This document shows positions 28,967-38,021 of a DNA stretch of 64,000 bases, piece after piece (position 1 is the first letter of the stretch; the number at the start of each line of letters is the position of its first letter). The notes under the pieces are model-generated. The model was not told the DNA's origin and searched no databases. It worked only from the letters and a program-made list of their open reading frames with translations. A program made the translations under genes and the position numbers. The DNA comes from Phaeovulum veldkampii DSM 11550. GTDB lineage: Bacteria; Pseudomonadota; Alphaproteobacteria; Rhodobacterales; Rhodobacteraceae. The stretch is from assembly GCF_003034995.1 (NCBI RefSeq), contig NZ_PZKF01000008.1, positions 41,975 through 105,974 of the forward strand. Direction: 5' to 3'.

Positions 28967-30334
28967 CTAACCGGCGCCAAACATCTCGCCCGTGAATGTC
29001 ACAAGGTCCGGCAGCTTGCGCAACGCCATGCCCTCGCCGCCCTCTGCCTTTGTTCGCTCGGGCGCAACGGCCTGTGTGAAACCAAGTTTCCGGGCCTCTT
29101 TCAACCTGTTTTCAGCCTGCCCCACGGGCCGCAGCGCCCCCGACAGGCTGATTTCGCCAAAAATCACCAGATCGGGCGGCAAAGCCACATCTTCGCGCGC
29201 CGACAACAGCGCCGCCGCCAGCGCCAGATCGGCGGCGGGCTCGGTCACCTTCAGCCCGCCCGCCACGTTCAGGAACACATCCAGCCCCGCAAAGGGGATG
29301 CCGCAGCGGCTTTCCAGCACCGCAAGGATGGTAGACACGCGCCCCGCATCCAGCCCCACAACCGTGCGCCGCGGGCTGGCAAGCGACGAGGGCGCGACCA
29401 GCGCCTGAATTTCGGTCAGCACCGGACGCGTGCCCTCGATGCCCGCAAAAACCGCAGATCCGGGCGCTGCCTGTCCGCGTTCGGATAAAAACAGCGCCGA
29501 GGGGTTGGCGACCTCGGAAAGGCCGCCGCCCGTCATCTCGAACACGCCGATTTCATCGGCCGGGCCAAAGCGGTTTTTCACCGCGCGCAGAATGCGGAAC
29601 TGATGGCCCCGCTCGCCCTCGAAATACAGCACCGTATCGACCATGTGTTCGACCACGCGCGGTCCCGCGATCTGGCCTTCCTTGGTGACATGGCCCACCA
29701 GAATGACCGAGGTGCCGCGCCGCTTGGCAAAGGTCACCAGCTCGTGGCTGGCCGCGCGCACCTGCGCGACCGAGCCGGGCGCGCTTTCGACCGTGTCGGT
29801 CCACATCGTCTGAATCGAATCAATGATCGCCAGATCGGGGCGTTCGGCGTCAAGCGTGGTCAGAATATCGCGCAGGTTGGTTTCGGCGCCCAAGTGCACC
29901 GGCGCGTCGGCCAGCCCCAGCCGCTGTGCCCGCATCCGCACCTGGGCCGAGGCTTCCTCGCCCGAGATATAAAGGCATTTCAGCCCCTTGCGCGCAAAAC
30001 TGGCGGCCGCCTGCAACAGCAGCGTCGATTTGCCGATCCCCGGATCGCCGCCCACAAGGATCGCCGAGGCGGGCACCAGCCCGCCGCCCAGAACCCGGTC
30101 CATCTCGTCCATGCCCGAGAGGGTGCGCGGCGGCGGGGTTTCTTCGGTGGCCAGCGTCGTCAGCGCGATCACGCGCCCCTTGGCCGCGCCAAGGCTGCGC
30201 CCGACAGGCCCCGACGACAGCGGCGCCTCTTCGATGATCGTGTTCCACGCCCCGCAGGCGTCGCATTTGCCCGACCATTTGCGGTGGACGGCGCCGCAGG
30301 CGGTGCAGGTGAAAGAGGCGGGTGCTTTGGCCAT
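28967..30334 (-). CDS. radA: DNA repair protein RadA
   Basis: RadA is a RecA-like ATPase that helps branch migration in recombination. The 455-residue protein has an N-terminal C4 zinc finger (Cys10, Cys13, Cys24, Cys27), Walker A GGDPGIGKST, the RadA-specific KNRFG motif (AVKNRFGPADEIG), and a C-terminal Lon-protease-like domain with VGLDAGRVSTILAVLE. AGGAAGGGG before the ATG supports the start. Confidence 0.97.
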   Translation of the reverse strand: MAKAPASFTCTACGAVHRKWSGKCDACGAWNTIIEEAPLSSGPVGRSLGAAKGRVIALTTLATEETPPPRTLSGMDEMDRVLGGGLVPASAILVGGDPGIGKSTLLLQAAASFARKGLKCLYISGEEASAQVRMRAQRLGLADAPVHLGAETNLRDILTTLDAERPDLAIIDSIQTMWTDTVESAPGSVAQVRAASHELVTFAKRRGTSVILVGHVTKEGQIAGPRVVEHMVDTVLYFEGERGHQFRILRAVKNRFGPADEIGVFEMTGGGLSEVANPSALFLSERGQAAPGSAVFAGIEGTRPVLTEIQALVAPSSLASPRRTVVGLDAGRVSTILAVLESRCGIPFAGLDVFLNVAGGLKVTEPAADLALAAALLSAREDVALPPDLVIFGEISLSGALRPVGQAENRLKEARKLGFTQAVAPERTKAEGGEGMALRKLPDLVTFTGEMFGAG

Positions 30335-30510
30335 GCCCCTTCCTGCCTCAAGGCGGGGGCGGCATCAAGCCTTTGCCGGGTTTTGCGCAGATGCGGCGAC
30401 AAAGCCATGGTCGGCGCAAATCTGCCGAATCCTCTTGATTTTGGCCGGTTCCGGTCGCAATCGCTGCGCCATACCGTCCCCCCTCGGGCACGACAACCGG
30501 AGAGATCATC

Positions 30511-32127
30511 TTGTTCCTGACGCCGTTTTGCAATCTTGCCCTGCACCCCGGCAAGGCCCTGACCGTCTGCGCCCTTGCGCTGGCCTGTGTGCAGGCCCCC
30601 GTGGTGGCGTCGGCCGATACGCCCGCTGCCACCGTGGCGACCTTTACCCCGGCCTTCGGTCAACCTGCGCCGTTCAGCTTTGACATCCTCGCCGCCCGCG
30701 CCGCGGCTCTGGCCGAAGCGCCCTATGTGCCCACGCCGGTGCGCGGCGATGATGTGCTGGAACAGATCGACTATTCCGAACACTGGAAGATCCGCTTTCG
30801 CCCCGAGGCCTCGGTCACGGTCGGCCAGATGCCGGTGCAGTTCTTTCACCTTGGCACCTATTTCCGCCAGCCCGTGAAAATGTTTGTGGTGGATGGCGGG
30901 CAGGCCCGCGAGGCGGTCTATGCGCCCGACTGGTTCGAGATGCCCGAAGACAGCCCCGCCCGTGCGATGCCCGCCGATGCGGGCTTTGCCGGCCTGCGCA
31001 TCATGCGGCCTGACATGAAATCGGACTGGATATCCTTCCTGGGCGGGGCCTATTTCCGCTCGGATGGTGCGCTGCGCCAGTATGGCCTGTCGGCGCGCGG
31101 TATCGCGCTGAATACCGGCATGGCGATACCCGAAGAATTCCCGCGGTTCACCGAATTCTACATCGAGCCATCGGTGGATGGGTCTTCCGATGTGATCGTG
31201 AACGCGCTGATGGACGGGCCAAGCGTGACCGGCGCCTACCGCATTGCGCTGAAAAACACCGACGGGCAGGGGCAGGTGATGGATGTGCAGACCCGTCTGT
31301 TCTTCCGCGCGCCGGTGGAACGGCTGGGCATCGCGCCGCTGACCTCGATGTTCTGGTTTTCCGAAAGCAACCGCTTTCAGTCGTTCGACTGGCGCCCCGA
31401 GGTGCATGACACCGACGGGCTGATGATCCATTCGGGCACGGGCGAACATATCTGGCGCCCGCTGAACAACCCCGACCGGGTCGTGACATCGAGCTATTTC
31501 GACCGTGACATCAAGGGCTTTGGCCTGATCCAGCGCGACCGCGATTTCAACAGTTATCAAGATGACGGCGTGTTCTATGAAAAACGCCCCGCTGTCTGGG
31601 TTGAACCCACCACCCCCTGGGGAGCGGGCGCTGTGCAACTGGTCGAGATCCCGACGACGGATGAAGTGTTCGACAATATCGTGGCGTTCTGGAACCCCGA
31701 GCACAAGCCGCAGGCGGGCGAGCAGATGCGCTTTGACTATCGTCTGCACTGGGGCGTCGATGCGCCGGTTGATATGCCGCTGGCGCGCACCGTGGCCACT
31801 CGCGTGGGCGAGGGCGGCTATCCCGGTCAGGTCCGTCCGCTGGATCAGGTGAAGGTGGTGATCGACTTTGCCGGCCCCTCGCTGGACGGGCTGGAGACGC
31901 GCGAGGGTGTGACCGCCGAGGTGTCGGCCCCCGAGGGGGTCGAGGTCATCAATCCCTTCGTCGTGCCGGTGGTGGGGTCTGATCGCTGGCGGATGTTCTT
32001 TGACCTGAAGGCGCCCGAGGCCACCCAGACTGTGGACCTGCGCGCCTATCTGGCCAAGGATGGCGCGCCGTTGACCGAAACCTGGCTGGGGCAGATCCAC
32101 TCCGAACAGATCCGCGCGCTGCGCTGA
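30511..32127 (+). CDS. opgG: Periplasmic glucan biosynthesis protein OpgG (MdoG family)
   Basis: The 538-residue protein has a signal peptide (about 1-35, ending VVASA) and the OpgG/OpgD beta-sandwich: FDILAARAAALAEAPY at the start, DRDIKGFGLIQRDRDFNSYQDD in the centre and TPWGAGAVQLVEIPT later. Without a twin-arginine signal it resembles OpgG more than OpgD. These proteins shape osmoregulated periplasmic glucans made by the glycosyltransferase OpgH, which is not adjacent here. The start is a TTG at 30511 with GGAGAG six bases upstream. The stop TGA directly abuts the antisense stop of pqiA. Confidence 0.92.
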   Translation: MFLTPFCNLALHPGKALTVCALALACVQAPVVASADTPAATVATFTPAFGQPAPFSFDILAARAAALAEAPYVPTPVRGDDVLEQIDYSEHWKIRFRPEASVTVGQMPVQFFHLGTYFRQPVKMFVVDGGQAREAVYAPDWFEMPEDSPARAMPADAGFAGLRIMRPDMKSDWISFLGGAYFRSDGALRQYGLSARGIALNTGMAIPEEFPRFTEFYIEPSVDGSSDVIVNALMDGPSVTGAYRIALKNTDGQGQVMDVQTRLFFRAPVERLGIAPLTSMFWFSESNRFQSFDWRPEVHDTDGLMIHSGTGEHIWRPLNNPDRVVTSSYFDRDIKGFGLIQRDRDFNSYQDDGVFYEKRPAVWVEPTTPWGAGAVQLVEIPTTDEVFDNIVAFWNPEHKPQAGEQMRFDYRLHWGVDAPVDMPLARTVATRVGEGGYPGQVRPLDQVKVVIDFAGPSLDGLETREGVTAEVSAPEGVEVINPFVVPVVGSDRWRMFFDLKAPEATQTVDLRAYLAKDGAPLTETWLGQIHSEQIRALR

Positions 32128-32583
32128 TCAGGGCCGGGGCCGCGGTTGCGGCCCCGCCCGCCGCTCGGCTGTGATCGAGACTGCAAGGCTGGCCAGAACG
32201 CAGCCGGTGAACAGGTATAGCCCCCAGCCGGTTTCAACCCGCCCGACACCCACCCCCTTGGCCAGCACGATATAAAGCGCGATCAGAAAGATGTCGGCCA
32301 TCGCCAGTCGCCCCAGCGCGTGCAGCACCGGCACCAGCCGCACCGAGGCGAGGTTGAACTGCACCAGTGCCAGCCCCAGAACCTTCAGATAGGGCGCAAA
32401 CAGCGCCAGAAAGCTGACCAGCAGCGCCAGCGGAATGTCTTTTTCCCAAAGGGCCTGAAGCCCGGTAACGACGCTGATTTCGTCAAGATCGAAAAAAGGC
32501 AGCAGCCCCGCGCGCAGCAGCGGCGCGAACCATGCGACGGGGAACAGGATCAGCAGCGCCAGATTGGCCCATTTCAGCATCAT
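32128..32583 (-). CDS. pqiA: Paraquat-inducible protein A (PqiA) domain membrane protein
   Basis: The 151-residue protein is a single PqiA domain with about four membrane helices. Marks are ISVVTGLQALWEKDIPLALLVSFLALFAPYLK and LGRLAMADIFLIALYIVLAKG (positions about 36-67 and 90-110), which match the family consensus around the second and third helices. Full-length PqiA has two such domains, so this is a half-size version. It follows mlaF by 17 bases, so it is probably part of the alr-mlaE-mlaF operon and may act in lipid movement between membranes, as PqiABC does. No MCE-domain (PqiB/MlaD) gene is adjacent. Confidence 0.85.
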   Translation of the reverse strand: MMLKWANLALLILFPVAWFAPLLRAGLLPFFDLDEISVVTGLQALWEKDIPLALLVSFLALFAPYLKVLGLALVQFNLASVRLVPVLHALGRLAMADIFLIALYIVLAKGVGVGRVETGWGLYLFTGCVLASLAVSITAERRAGPQPRPRP

Positions 32584-32600
32584 CGCCCCCCGGTCCCGGT

Positions 32601-33347
32601 TCAGCGCACCGATTCAATCGGCCCTTCGGCCCGGCCATGGATGAATTGTTGTACATAAGGGTCCGGTGTTGCGTCCATTTCCGCGACAGGCCCGGTCCAG
32701 CGCACCTTGCCGCGATGGATCATTGCGACATGGTCGGCGATGGCGCGCACACTGGTCATGTCATGCGTGATGGTCACGGCGGTTGCGCCCATTTCCACCA
32801 CGATTTCGCGGATCAGCTCGTTGATGACGCCCGCCATGATCGGGTCGAGGCCGGTCGTCGGCTCGTCGAAAAAGATGATTTCGGGCTGGGCGGCAATGGC
32901 GCGGGCAAGGCCCACGCGCTTTTGCATGCCGCCGGACAACTCGGCGGGGAACAGGTCGGCCACCTCGGGCTTCAGCCCGACGCGGCGGAGTTTTTCAATC
33001 GCCACCTCGCGCGCCTGATCTTTGGGCAGGCGACCCTTGCCGCGCATCAGGCGGAATGCCACGTTCTGCCAGACGGTCATCGAATCGAACAGCGCGCCGC
33101 CCTGAAACAGCATCCCGAAGCGCGCCAGAAAAGCGTCGCGGCTGACGCGGGTCACATCTTCGCCCGCCACCCGGATCATGCCCGCATCAGGCCGCACCAG
33201 CCCGAGGATGCATTTCAGCAGCACCGACTTGCCCGTGCCCGAACCGCCGATGATCACCATGCTTTCGCCCCGGCCAACCGTCAGATTGACCCCGCGCAAA
33301 ACCTGATTGGCGCCGAACGCCTTGTGCACGCCCTCAATCTGGATCAT
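32601..33347 (-). CDS. mlaF: Phospholipid ABC transporter ATP-binding protein MlaF
   Basis: The 248-residue ABC ATPase has Walker A GGSGTGKS, the MlaF-type Q-loop region FGMLFQGGALFDSMTVWQNV, signature LSGGMQKRVGLARA, and Walker B IIFFDEPTTGLDP. The QGGALFDS segment is typical of MlaF/Mkl-type ATPases. It overlaps mlaE by four bases. ATG 33347 is used; the open frame continues upstream to 34280 only because of high GC. Confidence 0.92.
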   Translation of the reverse strand: MIQIEGVHKAFGANQVLRGVNLTVGRGESMVIIGGSGTGKSVLLKCILGLVRPDAGMIRVAGEDVTRVSRDAFLARFGMLFQGGALFDSMTVWQNVAFRLMRGKGRLPKDQAREVAIEKLRRVGLKPEVADLFPAELSGGMQKRVGLARAIAAQPEIIFFDEPTTGLDPIMAGVINELIREIVVEMGATAVTITHDMTSVRAIADHVAMIHRGKVRWTGPVAEMDATPDPYVQQFIHGRAEGPIESVR

Positions 33348-34126
33348 GCTGAGAAGAACACCTCCGTCAGCACATAGTTCGAGGCCAGAATGGCGACCGA
33401 TGCGGCAACCACCGCCGATTTCGTGGCCCGCCCTACACCCTGCGCGCCACGGCCCGAGTTCATGCCATAATAGCAGCCCATCAGCGCGACGATAAAGCCG
33501 AACACCGCCCCCTTCACCAGACCCGAGCCGATATCCCAGAATTCCAGAAACTCGATCGTGTTCTTCATATAGGTGGCCGAGTTGAAGCCCAGCCGCTCGG
33601 TGCCCACCAGCCAGCCGCCCATGACCCCGATCGCATCGCCCACCGCCACCAGCAGCGGCACCGTCAGCGTCGCCGCCAGCACCCGCGGAACGGTCAGGTA
33701 TTTCATCGGGTTGGTTGACAGCGTGACCAGCGCGTCGATCTGTTCGGTCACTTTCATCGTGCCGATTTCGGCGGCGATCGAACTGGCCACCCGTGCGGCC
33801 ACCATCAGTCCGCCCAGCACCGGCCCCAACTCGCGCGTCATGCCGATGGCGACGATCTGGGGCACCACCGCCTCGGCCGAGAAACGCGCGCCGCCGGCAT
33901 AGATCTGCAAGGCCAGCGCGGCGCCGGTGAAGATCGCCGTCAGGCCCACCACCGGCAGCGACAGCCAGCCGATTTGCAGGCAGGCGTGCAGAAACTCGCG
34001 CAGATAGAACGGCGGGGTCAGCAGATGGCCCAGCGTGCGCCCGGCAAACAGCGCCAGCCGCCCGGTAGCGGCCAGTGCCGCCAGCACCATGGCGCCCAGA
34101 TGCGCCAGCGGGGCGGTCAGGCTCAC
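33344..34126 (-). CDS. mlaE: Phospholipid ABC transporter permease MlaE
   Basis: The 260-residue MlaE/YrbE family permease has about five membrane helices. Family marks are [16 protein letters not shown], the central [29 protein letters not shown] region (about residues 95-125), and [13 protein letters not shown]. Mla systems move phospholipids between the inner and outer membranes. The start is GTG 34126, overlapping the alr stop as GTGA. Confidence 0.93.
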   Translation of the reverse strand: MSLTAPLAHLGAMVLAALAATGRLALFAGRTLGHLLTPPFYLREFLHACLQIGWLSLPVVGLTAIFTGAALALQIYAGGARFSAEAVVPQIVAIGMTRELGPVLGGLMVAARVASSIAAEIGTMKVTEQIDALVTLSTNPMKYLTVPRVLAATLTVPLLVAVGDAIGVMGGWLVGTERLGFNSATYMKNTIEFLEFWDIGSGLVKGAVFGFIVALMGCYYGMNSGRGAQGVGRATKSAVVAASVAILASNYVLTEVFFSA

Positions 34127-35172
34127 GCGCCGCCCCCGACATAGTGGCGCTGATAGCGCGCGCCCAGCGCGGTGAGAATTTCATAGCCGATGGTGCCCGC
34201 CACGGCGGCCAGCGCATCCACGCCCTGTTCGGGGCACAGAATATCCAGATCCTGCGGCGCCTCGCCCAGATCGGTGACATCGACAGTGATCAGGTCCATC
34301 GACACCCGCCCGACCAGCGGGCAGGGCGTGGCGCCCGCATACAGCGTGGCCTTGCCCGACAGCGCGCGCGACAACCCGTCGGCATAGCCCGCGGCCACGG
34401 TGGCAATCAGGCTGTCGCGCCGGGCGGTGAAGCCGCAGGAATAGCCCACGGTTTCGCCCGCCGCCACCTCGCGGCACTGCACCACCGGCAGCGACAGCCG
34501 CACCACGGGCCGCGCCGCCGCATGGGGCGCGCCGCCATACAGGCCGATTCCGGGGCGGGTGATGTCAAAGTGATAGTCGCGCCCCAGCAGTATGCCCCCC
34601 GTCGCCGAGAGCGAGCGCGCCACCCCCAGCCCGTCGGTCATCCGCCGGAATTCGGCCAGTTGGGCGGCGTTCATCGGGTCATCGGGCGCGTCGGCGCAGG
34701 CCAGATGGCTCATCAGCACGCGCGGCCCTGCGCCCAGCATGATCGGCGCCGCCGCCTCCCACTCGCCCGCCTCCATGCCGAGCCGGTTCATGCCGGTATC
34801 CAGTTGCACGCCAAAGGGCGCGCCGGGCAGGGTTTCGAAATGCCGCGTGACCTGATCCAGCGAATTCAGCATCGGGATCAGGGCCAGATCGGCAATCATG
34901 TCTGTATCGCCCGCCATATGGCCAGAAAACACAAATATTTCAGGCCCTTCGCCCAGCGCCTGCCGGACGGCGGCGCCCTCTTCGGCGGCGGCGACAAAGA
35001 ATTTGCGCGCGCCGGCCTGCGCCAGCCTGCGCGCCACACGCGCGGCCCCCAGGCCGTAGGAATCAGCCTTCACGACCGCGCCGGTTTCACAGCCCGGTGC
35101 GCTGAGGGCGTCAAGATCGCGCCAGTTGGCGGCGATAGCGTCAAGGTCGATACGAAGCGATGCAGTAGCCAT
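34123..35172 (-). CDS. alr: Alanine racemase
   Basis: Alanine racemase supplies D-alanine for peptidoglycan using PLP. The 349-residue protein has the PLP lysine Lys35 in [11 protein letters not shown] and the second catalytic tyrosine region [21 protein letters not shown] and [14 protein letters not shown] are also typical. Start at ATG 35172. It is the first gene of the unit alr-mlaE-mlaF-pqiA, joined by overlaps, and is divergent from surE with 152 bases between. Confidence 0.96.
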   Translation of the reverse strand: MATASLRIDLDAIAANWRDLDALSAPGCETGAVVKADSYGLGAARVARRLAQAGARKFFVAAAEEGAAVRQALGEGPEIFVFSGHMAGDTDMIADLALIPMLNSLDQVTRHFETLPGAPFGVQLDTGMNRLGMEAGEWEAAAPIMLGAGPRVLMSHLACADAPDDPMNAAQLAEFRRMTDGLGVARSLSATGGILLGRDYHFDITRPGIGLYGGAPHAAARPVVRLSLPVVQCREVAAGETVGYSCGFTARRDSLIATVAAGYADGLSRALSGKATLYAGATPCPLVGRVSMDLITVDVTDLGEAPQDLDILCPEQGVDALAAVAGTIGYEILTALGARYQRHYVGGGA

Positions 35173-35324
35173 GGCACTGGTTTTGACAGGCGCGGGGGCA
35201 AGGTCAAGGGGAAACCGGCGCAGCCTTGCACTGCGGAGCTTTGATCTTTGTTTGCGGGCGCGCAATCGCTTTACGGTTTGGGGGCAGCGGGCTAAGCAGG
35301 GAAGAAGCGGGAAAGGGACGTGAC

Positions 35325-36110
35325 GTGCGCATTCTGATAACGAACGACGATGGGATCAACGCGCCGGGGCTGGAGGTGCTGACCGCCATCGCCCACGCCA
35401 TCGCGGGCGAAAGCGGCGAGGTCTGGACGGTGGCGCCCGCCTTTGAACAATCGGGTGTGGGCCATTGCATCAGCTACACTCACCCGATGATGATTGCGCG
35501 GCTGGAACCGCGCCGCTATGCCGCCGAGGGCAGCCCGGCCGATTGCGTGCTGGCGGGCATTTATGACGTGTTGCAGGGCGCGCGGCCGGATCTGGTGCTG
35601 TCGGGGGTGAACCGGGGCAACAACTCGGCCGAGAATGCGCTGTATTCCGGCACCGTGGGCGGCGCGATGGAGGCCGCCCTTCAGGGCGTGCCGGCGATTG
35701 CGCTGAGCCAGTTCCTTGGCCCCGAAACCGACGATCTGGCCGACCCGTTCGAGGCCGCGCGCCATCACGGGGTGGCGGTGGTGCGCGCGCTGCTGGACCG
35801 CGGGCGCTGGGACGGGGGCGATTACCGACTGTTTTACAACGTCAATTTTCCGCCCGTGGCCGCGGCCAATGTCAAGGGCATGAAGGCGGTGGCGCAGGGC
35901 TATCGCACCGACACCTTCTTTGGCGTGGAACCCCATATCTCGCCCTCGGGGCGCAAGTTTTTGTGGATCACTGGCGGGCCGCAGCATGCGCCCACGGCGC
36001 CGGGCACCGATGCGGCCGCAAACCTTGAGGGTTATATCTCGATCACGCCGATGCGCGCCGATCTGACCGCGCATGATGTTCTGGCCGATCTGGAGGCGCG
36101 TCTGGCATGA
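35325..36110 (+). CDS. surE: 5'/3'-nucleotidase SurE
   Basis: SurE dephosphorylates nucleoside monophosphates. The 261-residue protein begins RILITNDDG with metal ligands Asp8 and Asp9, and has [20 protein letters not shown] and GHCISYTHP. The start is GTG 35325, chosen because the protein then begins at the usual strand and AAAGGGA is upstream; a longer frame from 35226 adds non-family residues. It overlaps pcm by four bases in the widespread surE-pcm-nlpD order. Confidence 0.95.
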   Translation: MRILITNDDGINAPGLEVLTAIAHAIAGESGEVWTVAPAFEQSGVGHCISYTHPMMIARLEPRRYAAEGSPADCVLAGIYDVLQGARPDLVLSGVNRGNNSAENALYSGTVGGAMEAALQGVPAIALSQFLGPETDDLADPFEAARHHGVAVVRALLDRGRWDGGDYRLFYNVNFPPVAAANVKGMKAVAQGYRTDTFFGVEPHISPSGRKFLWITGGPQHAPTAPGTDAAANLEGYISITPMRADLTAHDVLADLEARLA

Positions 36111-36766
36111 CCGACGGGCCGGGCGAGGGCGGTATTGCCGAACGCAAGATGCGGTTTCTCTTTGCCCTGCGGTCCAAAGGCGTGACCGATGCGCGCGTGC
36201 TGTCGGTAATGGAGCGGATCGACCGCGGCCTGTTCGTGCGCGGCCTGTTTGCCGAACGCGCCTATGAGGACATGCCTTTGCCCATCGCCTGCGGCCAGAC
36301 CATTTCGCAGCCCTCGGTGGTGGGGCTGATGACGCAGGCCGCCCAGGTCGGGCCGCGCGACAAGGTGCTCGAGGTGGGCACCGGCTCGGGTTATCAGGCG
36401 GCGGTTCTGGCCTGTCTTGCGCGGCGCGTTTATTCGGTAGACCGGCACCGGCGGCTGGTGCGCGAGGCGGAGGCGGTGTTTTCTGCACTGGGTTTGTCAA
36501 ACATCACTGCCTTTGCCGCCGATGGCAGCTTTGGCCTGCCCGATCACGCGCCCTTTGACCGGATCGTCGTGACAGCCGCCGCCGAAGACCCGCCCGGCCC
36601 CCTATTGGCGCAGTTGAAGATCGGCGGTATCATGGTTCTTCCGGTCGGCCAGTCCGACACGGTGCAAAGCCTGATCCGCGTGACCCGCCACGAGGGCGGC
36701 TATGACTATGACGAATTGCGGCCGGTGCGCTTTGTGCCGCTGGTCGAGGGGTTGAGCGACGACTAG
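36107..36766 (+). CDS. pcm: Protein-L-isoaspartate O-methyltransferase
   Basis: Pcm starts repair of isoaspartyl residues in aged proteins by SAM-dependent methylation. The 219-residue protein has [14 protein letters not shown] at the substrate side, motif [16 protein letters not shown], and [14 protein letters not shown]. Its ATG overlaps the surE TGA (ATGA). Confidence 0.95.
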   Translation: MTDGPGEGGIAERKMRFLFALRSKGVTDARVLSVMERIDRGLFVRGLFAERAYEDMPLPIACGQTISQPSVVGLMTQAAQVGPRDKVLEVGTGSGYQAAVLACLARRVYSVDRHRRLVREAEAVFSALGLSNITAFAADGSFGLPDHAPFDRIVVTAAAEDPPGPLLAQLKIGGIMVLPVGQSDTVQSLIRVTRHEGGYDYDELRPVRFVPLVEGLSDD

Positions 36767-36822
36767 CCCCGCCCCCCAAGGGTCCGGTCAACAGGGCCTG
36801 CCACAGATGAGGATTCGAGCTG

Positions 36823-38019
36823 ATGATGTCTTTTTCCATGTCTTCCCTGCGTCCGGTGCTGCTCTTGGGGGCTTCGGCGCTGGCTTTGTCTGGCTGCATC
36901 GGCAATGGAAATTTCGATGCCGATCTGCGCGGCTATTCGGGCATCGGCTTTGATACTGCCGCTGCGGCACGTCAGGCCACGGCGGCCCGGCCCGCGCCCG
37001 ATGCGCGGGGTGTGATTTCATACCCCAATTATCAGGTCGCGGTGGCGCAGGCGGGCGATACGGTCGCAACCGTGGCAACGCGGGTCGGCGCCAATCCCGG
37101 CGAGGTGGCGCGCTATAACGCGCTGTCGCCCGACACCCGGCTGGGCAAGGGCGAAATCCTCGCGCTGCCGCGCCGCGTGTCTGAACCGGTGGCCCCGCCC
37201 AGTGCCGCCGTGGGCGGCGAGCGGATCGACGTGACCACGTTGGCATCAGGCGCGATCGACCGGGCGCAGGCCGGTGCCAAGCCCGCGGCCACTGCTGCCG
37301 CCGCGCCCGTGGCGCCCAAGGCCGCCGAGCCGATCCGCCACAAGGTCGCCCGCGGCGAAACCGCCTATTCCATCGCGCGCTATTACAACGTCAGCCCGCG
37401 CGCCCTGGCCGACTGGAACGGCCTGCCCGCCGATCTGAGCGTGCGCGAAGGTCAGTTCCTGATGATCCCGGTGGCCGAGACGACCCGGACCGCCGCGGCC
37501 CCCGGCAGCACCGCCCCCGTCACCACCGCGCCGGGGCAGGGCTCGCCCACGCCGACGCCGCCCTCGGCCGCCAAGCCGCTGCCCGCCGAAACCCCGCCCC
37601 CCGCGGCCGCCGCCGTCAAGACGCCGCCTGCCGCGGACATGGGCGCCAACCGCACCGCGGCCACCAACACCGCGCGGATGCAGATGCCGGTTTCGGGGCC
37701 GATCATCCGGCCCTATGTGAAAAAGAAAAACGACGGGATCGACATCTCCGCCAAGCCCGGAACCGTGGTCAAGGCCGCCGCCGCGGGCACTGTTGCAGCG
37801 ATTACCAAGGATACCGAACAGGTGCCGATCCTCGTGATCCGGCACGACAACAACTTGCTGACGGTTTACGCCAACATCGACGCGATCACTGTGGCCAAGG
37901 GCGCCCGCGTCGGCCGCGGCGATGCCATTGCCAAGGTGCGCGCGGGTGATCCGGGTTTCCTGCATTTCGAGGTTCGCGAGGGCTTTGAAAGCGTCGATCC
38001 GATGCCGTTCCTGCAATAG
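36823..38019 (+). CDS. nlpD: LysM and degenerate M23 (LytM) domain lipoprotein, NlpD-like
   Basis: The 398-residue protein has a lipoprotein signal (lipobox LSGC, Cys25), a LysM domain at about 67-115, a second LysM at about 168-216, a Pro/Ala/Thr-rich linker, and a C-terminal LytM/M23 domain. In active M23 enzymes the first zinc His lies in an HxGxD motif; here the place reads NDGIDISA, so the His is replaced by Asn and the domain is probably not catalytic. NlpD activates the amidase AmiC at the septum in other bacteria. It follows surE-pcm as in gammaproteobacteria, but no rpoS follows. Confidence 0.88.
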   Translation: MMSFSMSSLRPVLLLGASALALSGCIGNGNFDADLRGYSGIGFDTAAAARQATAARPAPDARGVISYPNYQVAVAQAGDTVATVATRVGANPGEVARYNALSPDTRLGKGEILALPRRVSEPVAPPSAAVGGERIDVTTLASGAIDRAQAGAKPAATAAAAPVAPKAAEPIRHKVARGETAYSIARYYNVSPRALADWNGLPADLSVREGQFLMIPVAETTRTAAAPGSTAPVTTAPGQGSPTPTPPSAAKPLPAETPPPAAAAVKTPPAADMGANRTAATNTARMQMPVSGPIIRPYVKKKNDGIDISAKPGTVVKAAAAGTVAAITKDTEQVPILVIRHDNNLLTVYANIDAITVAKGARVGRGDAIAKVRAGDPGFLHFEVREGFESVDPMPFLQ

Positions 38020-38021
38020 GC

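Noticed and set aside
33348..34280. Upstream extension of the mlaF frame
   Set aside because: The extension lies over mlaE in another frame and has no ribosome-binding site or ABC residues.
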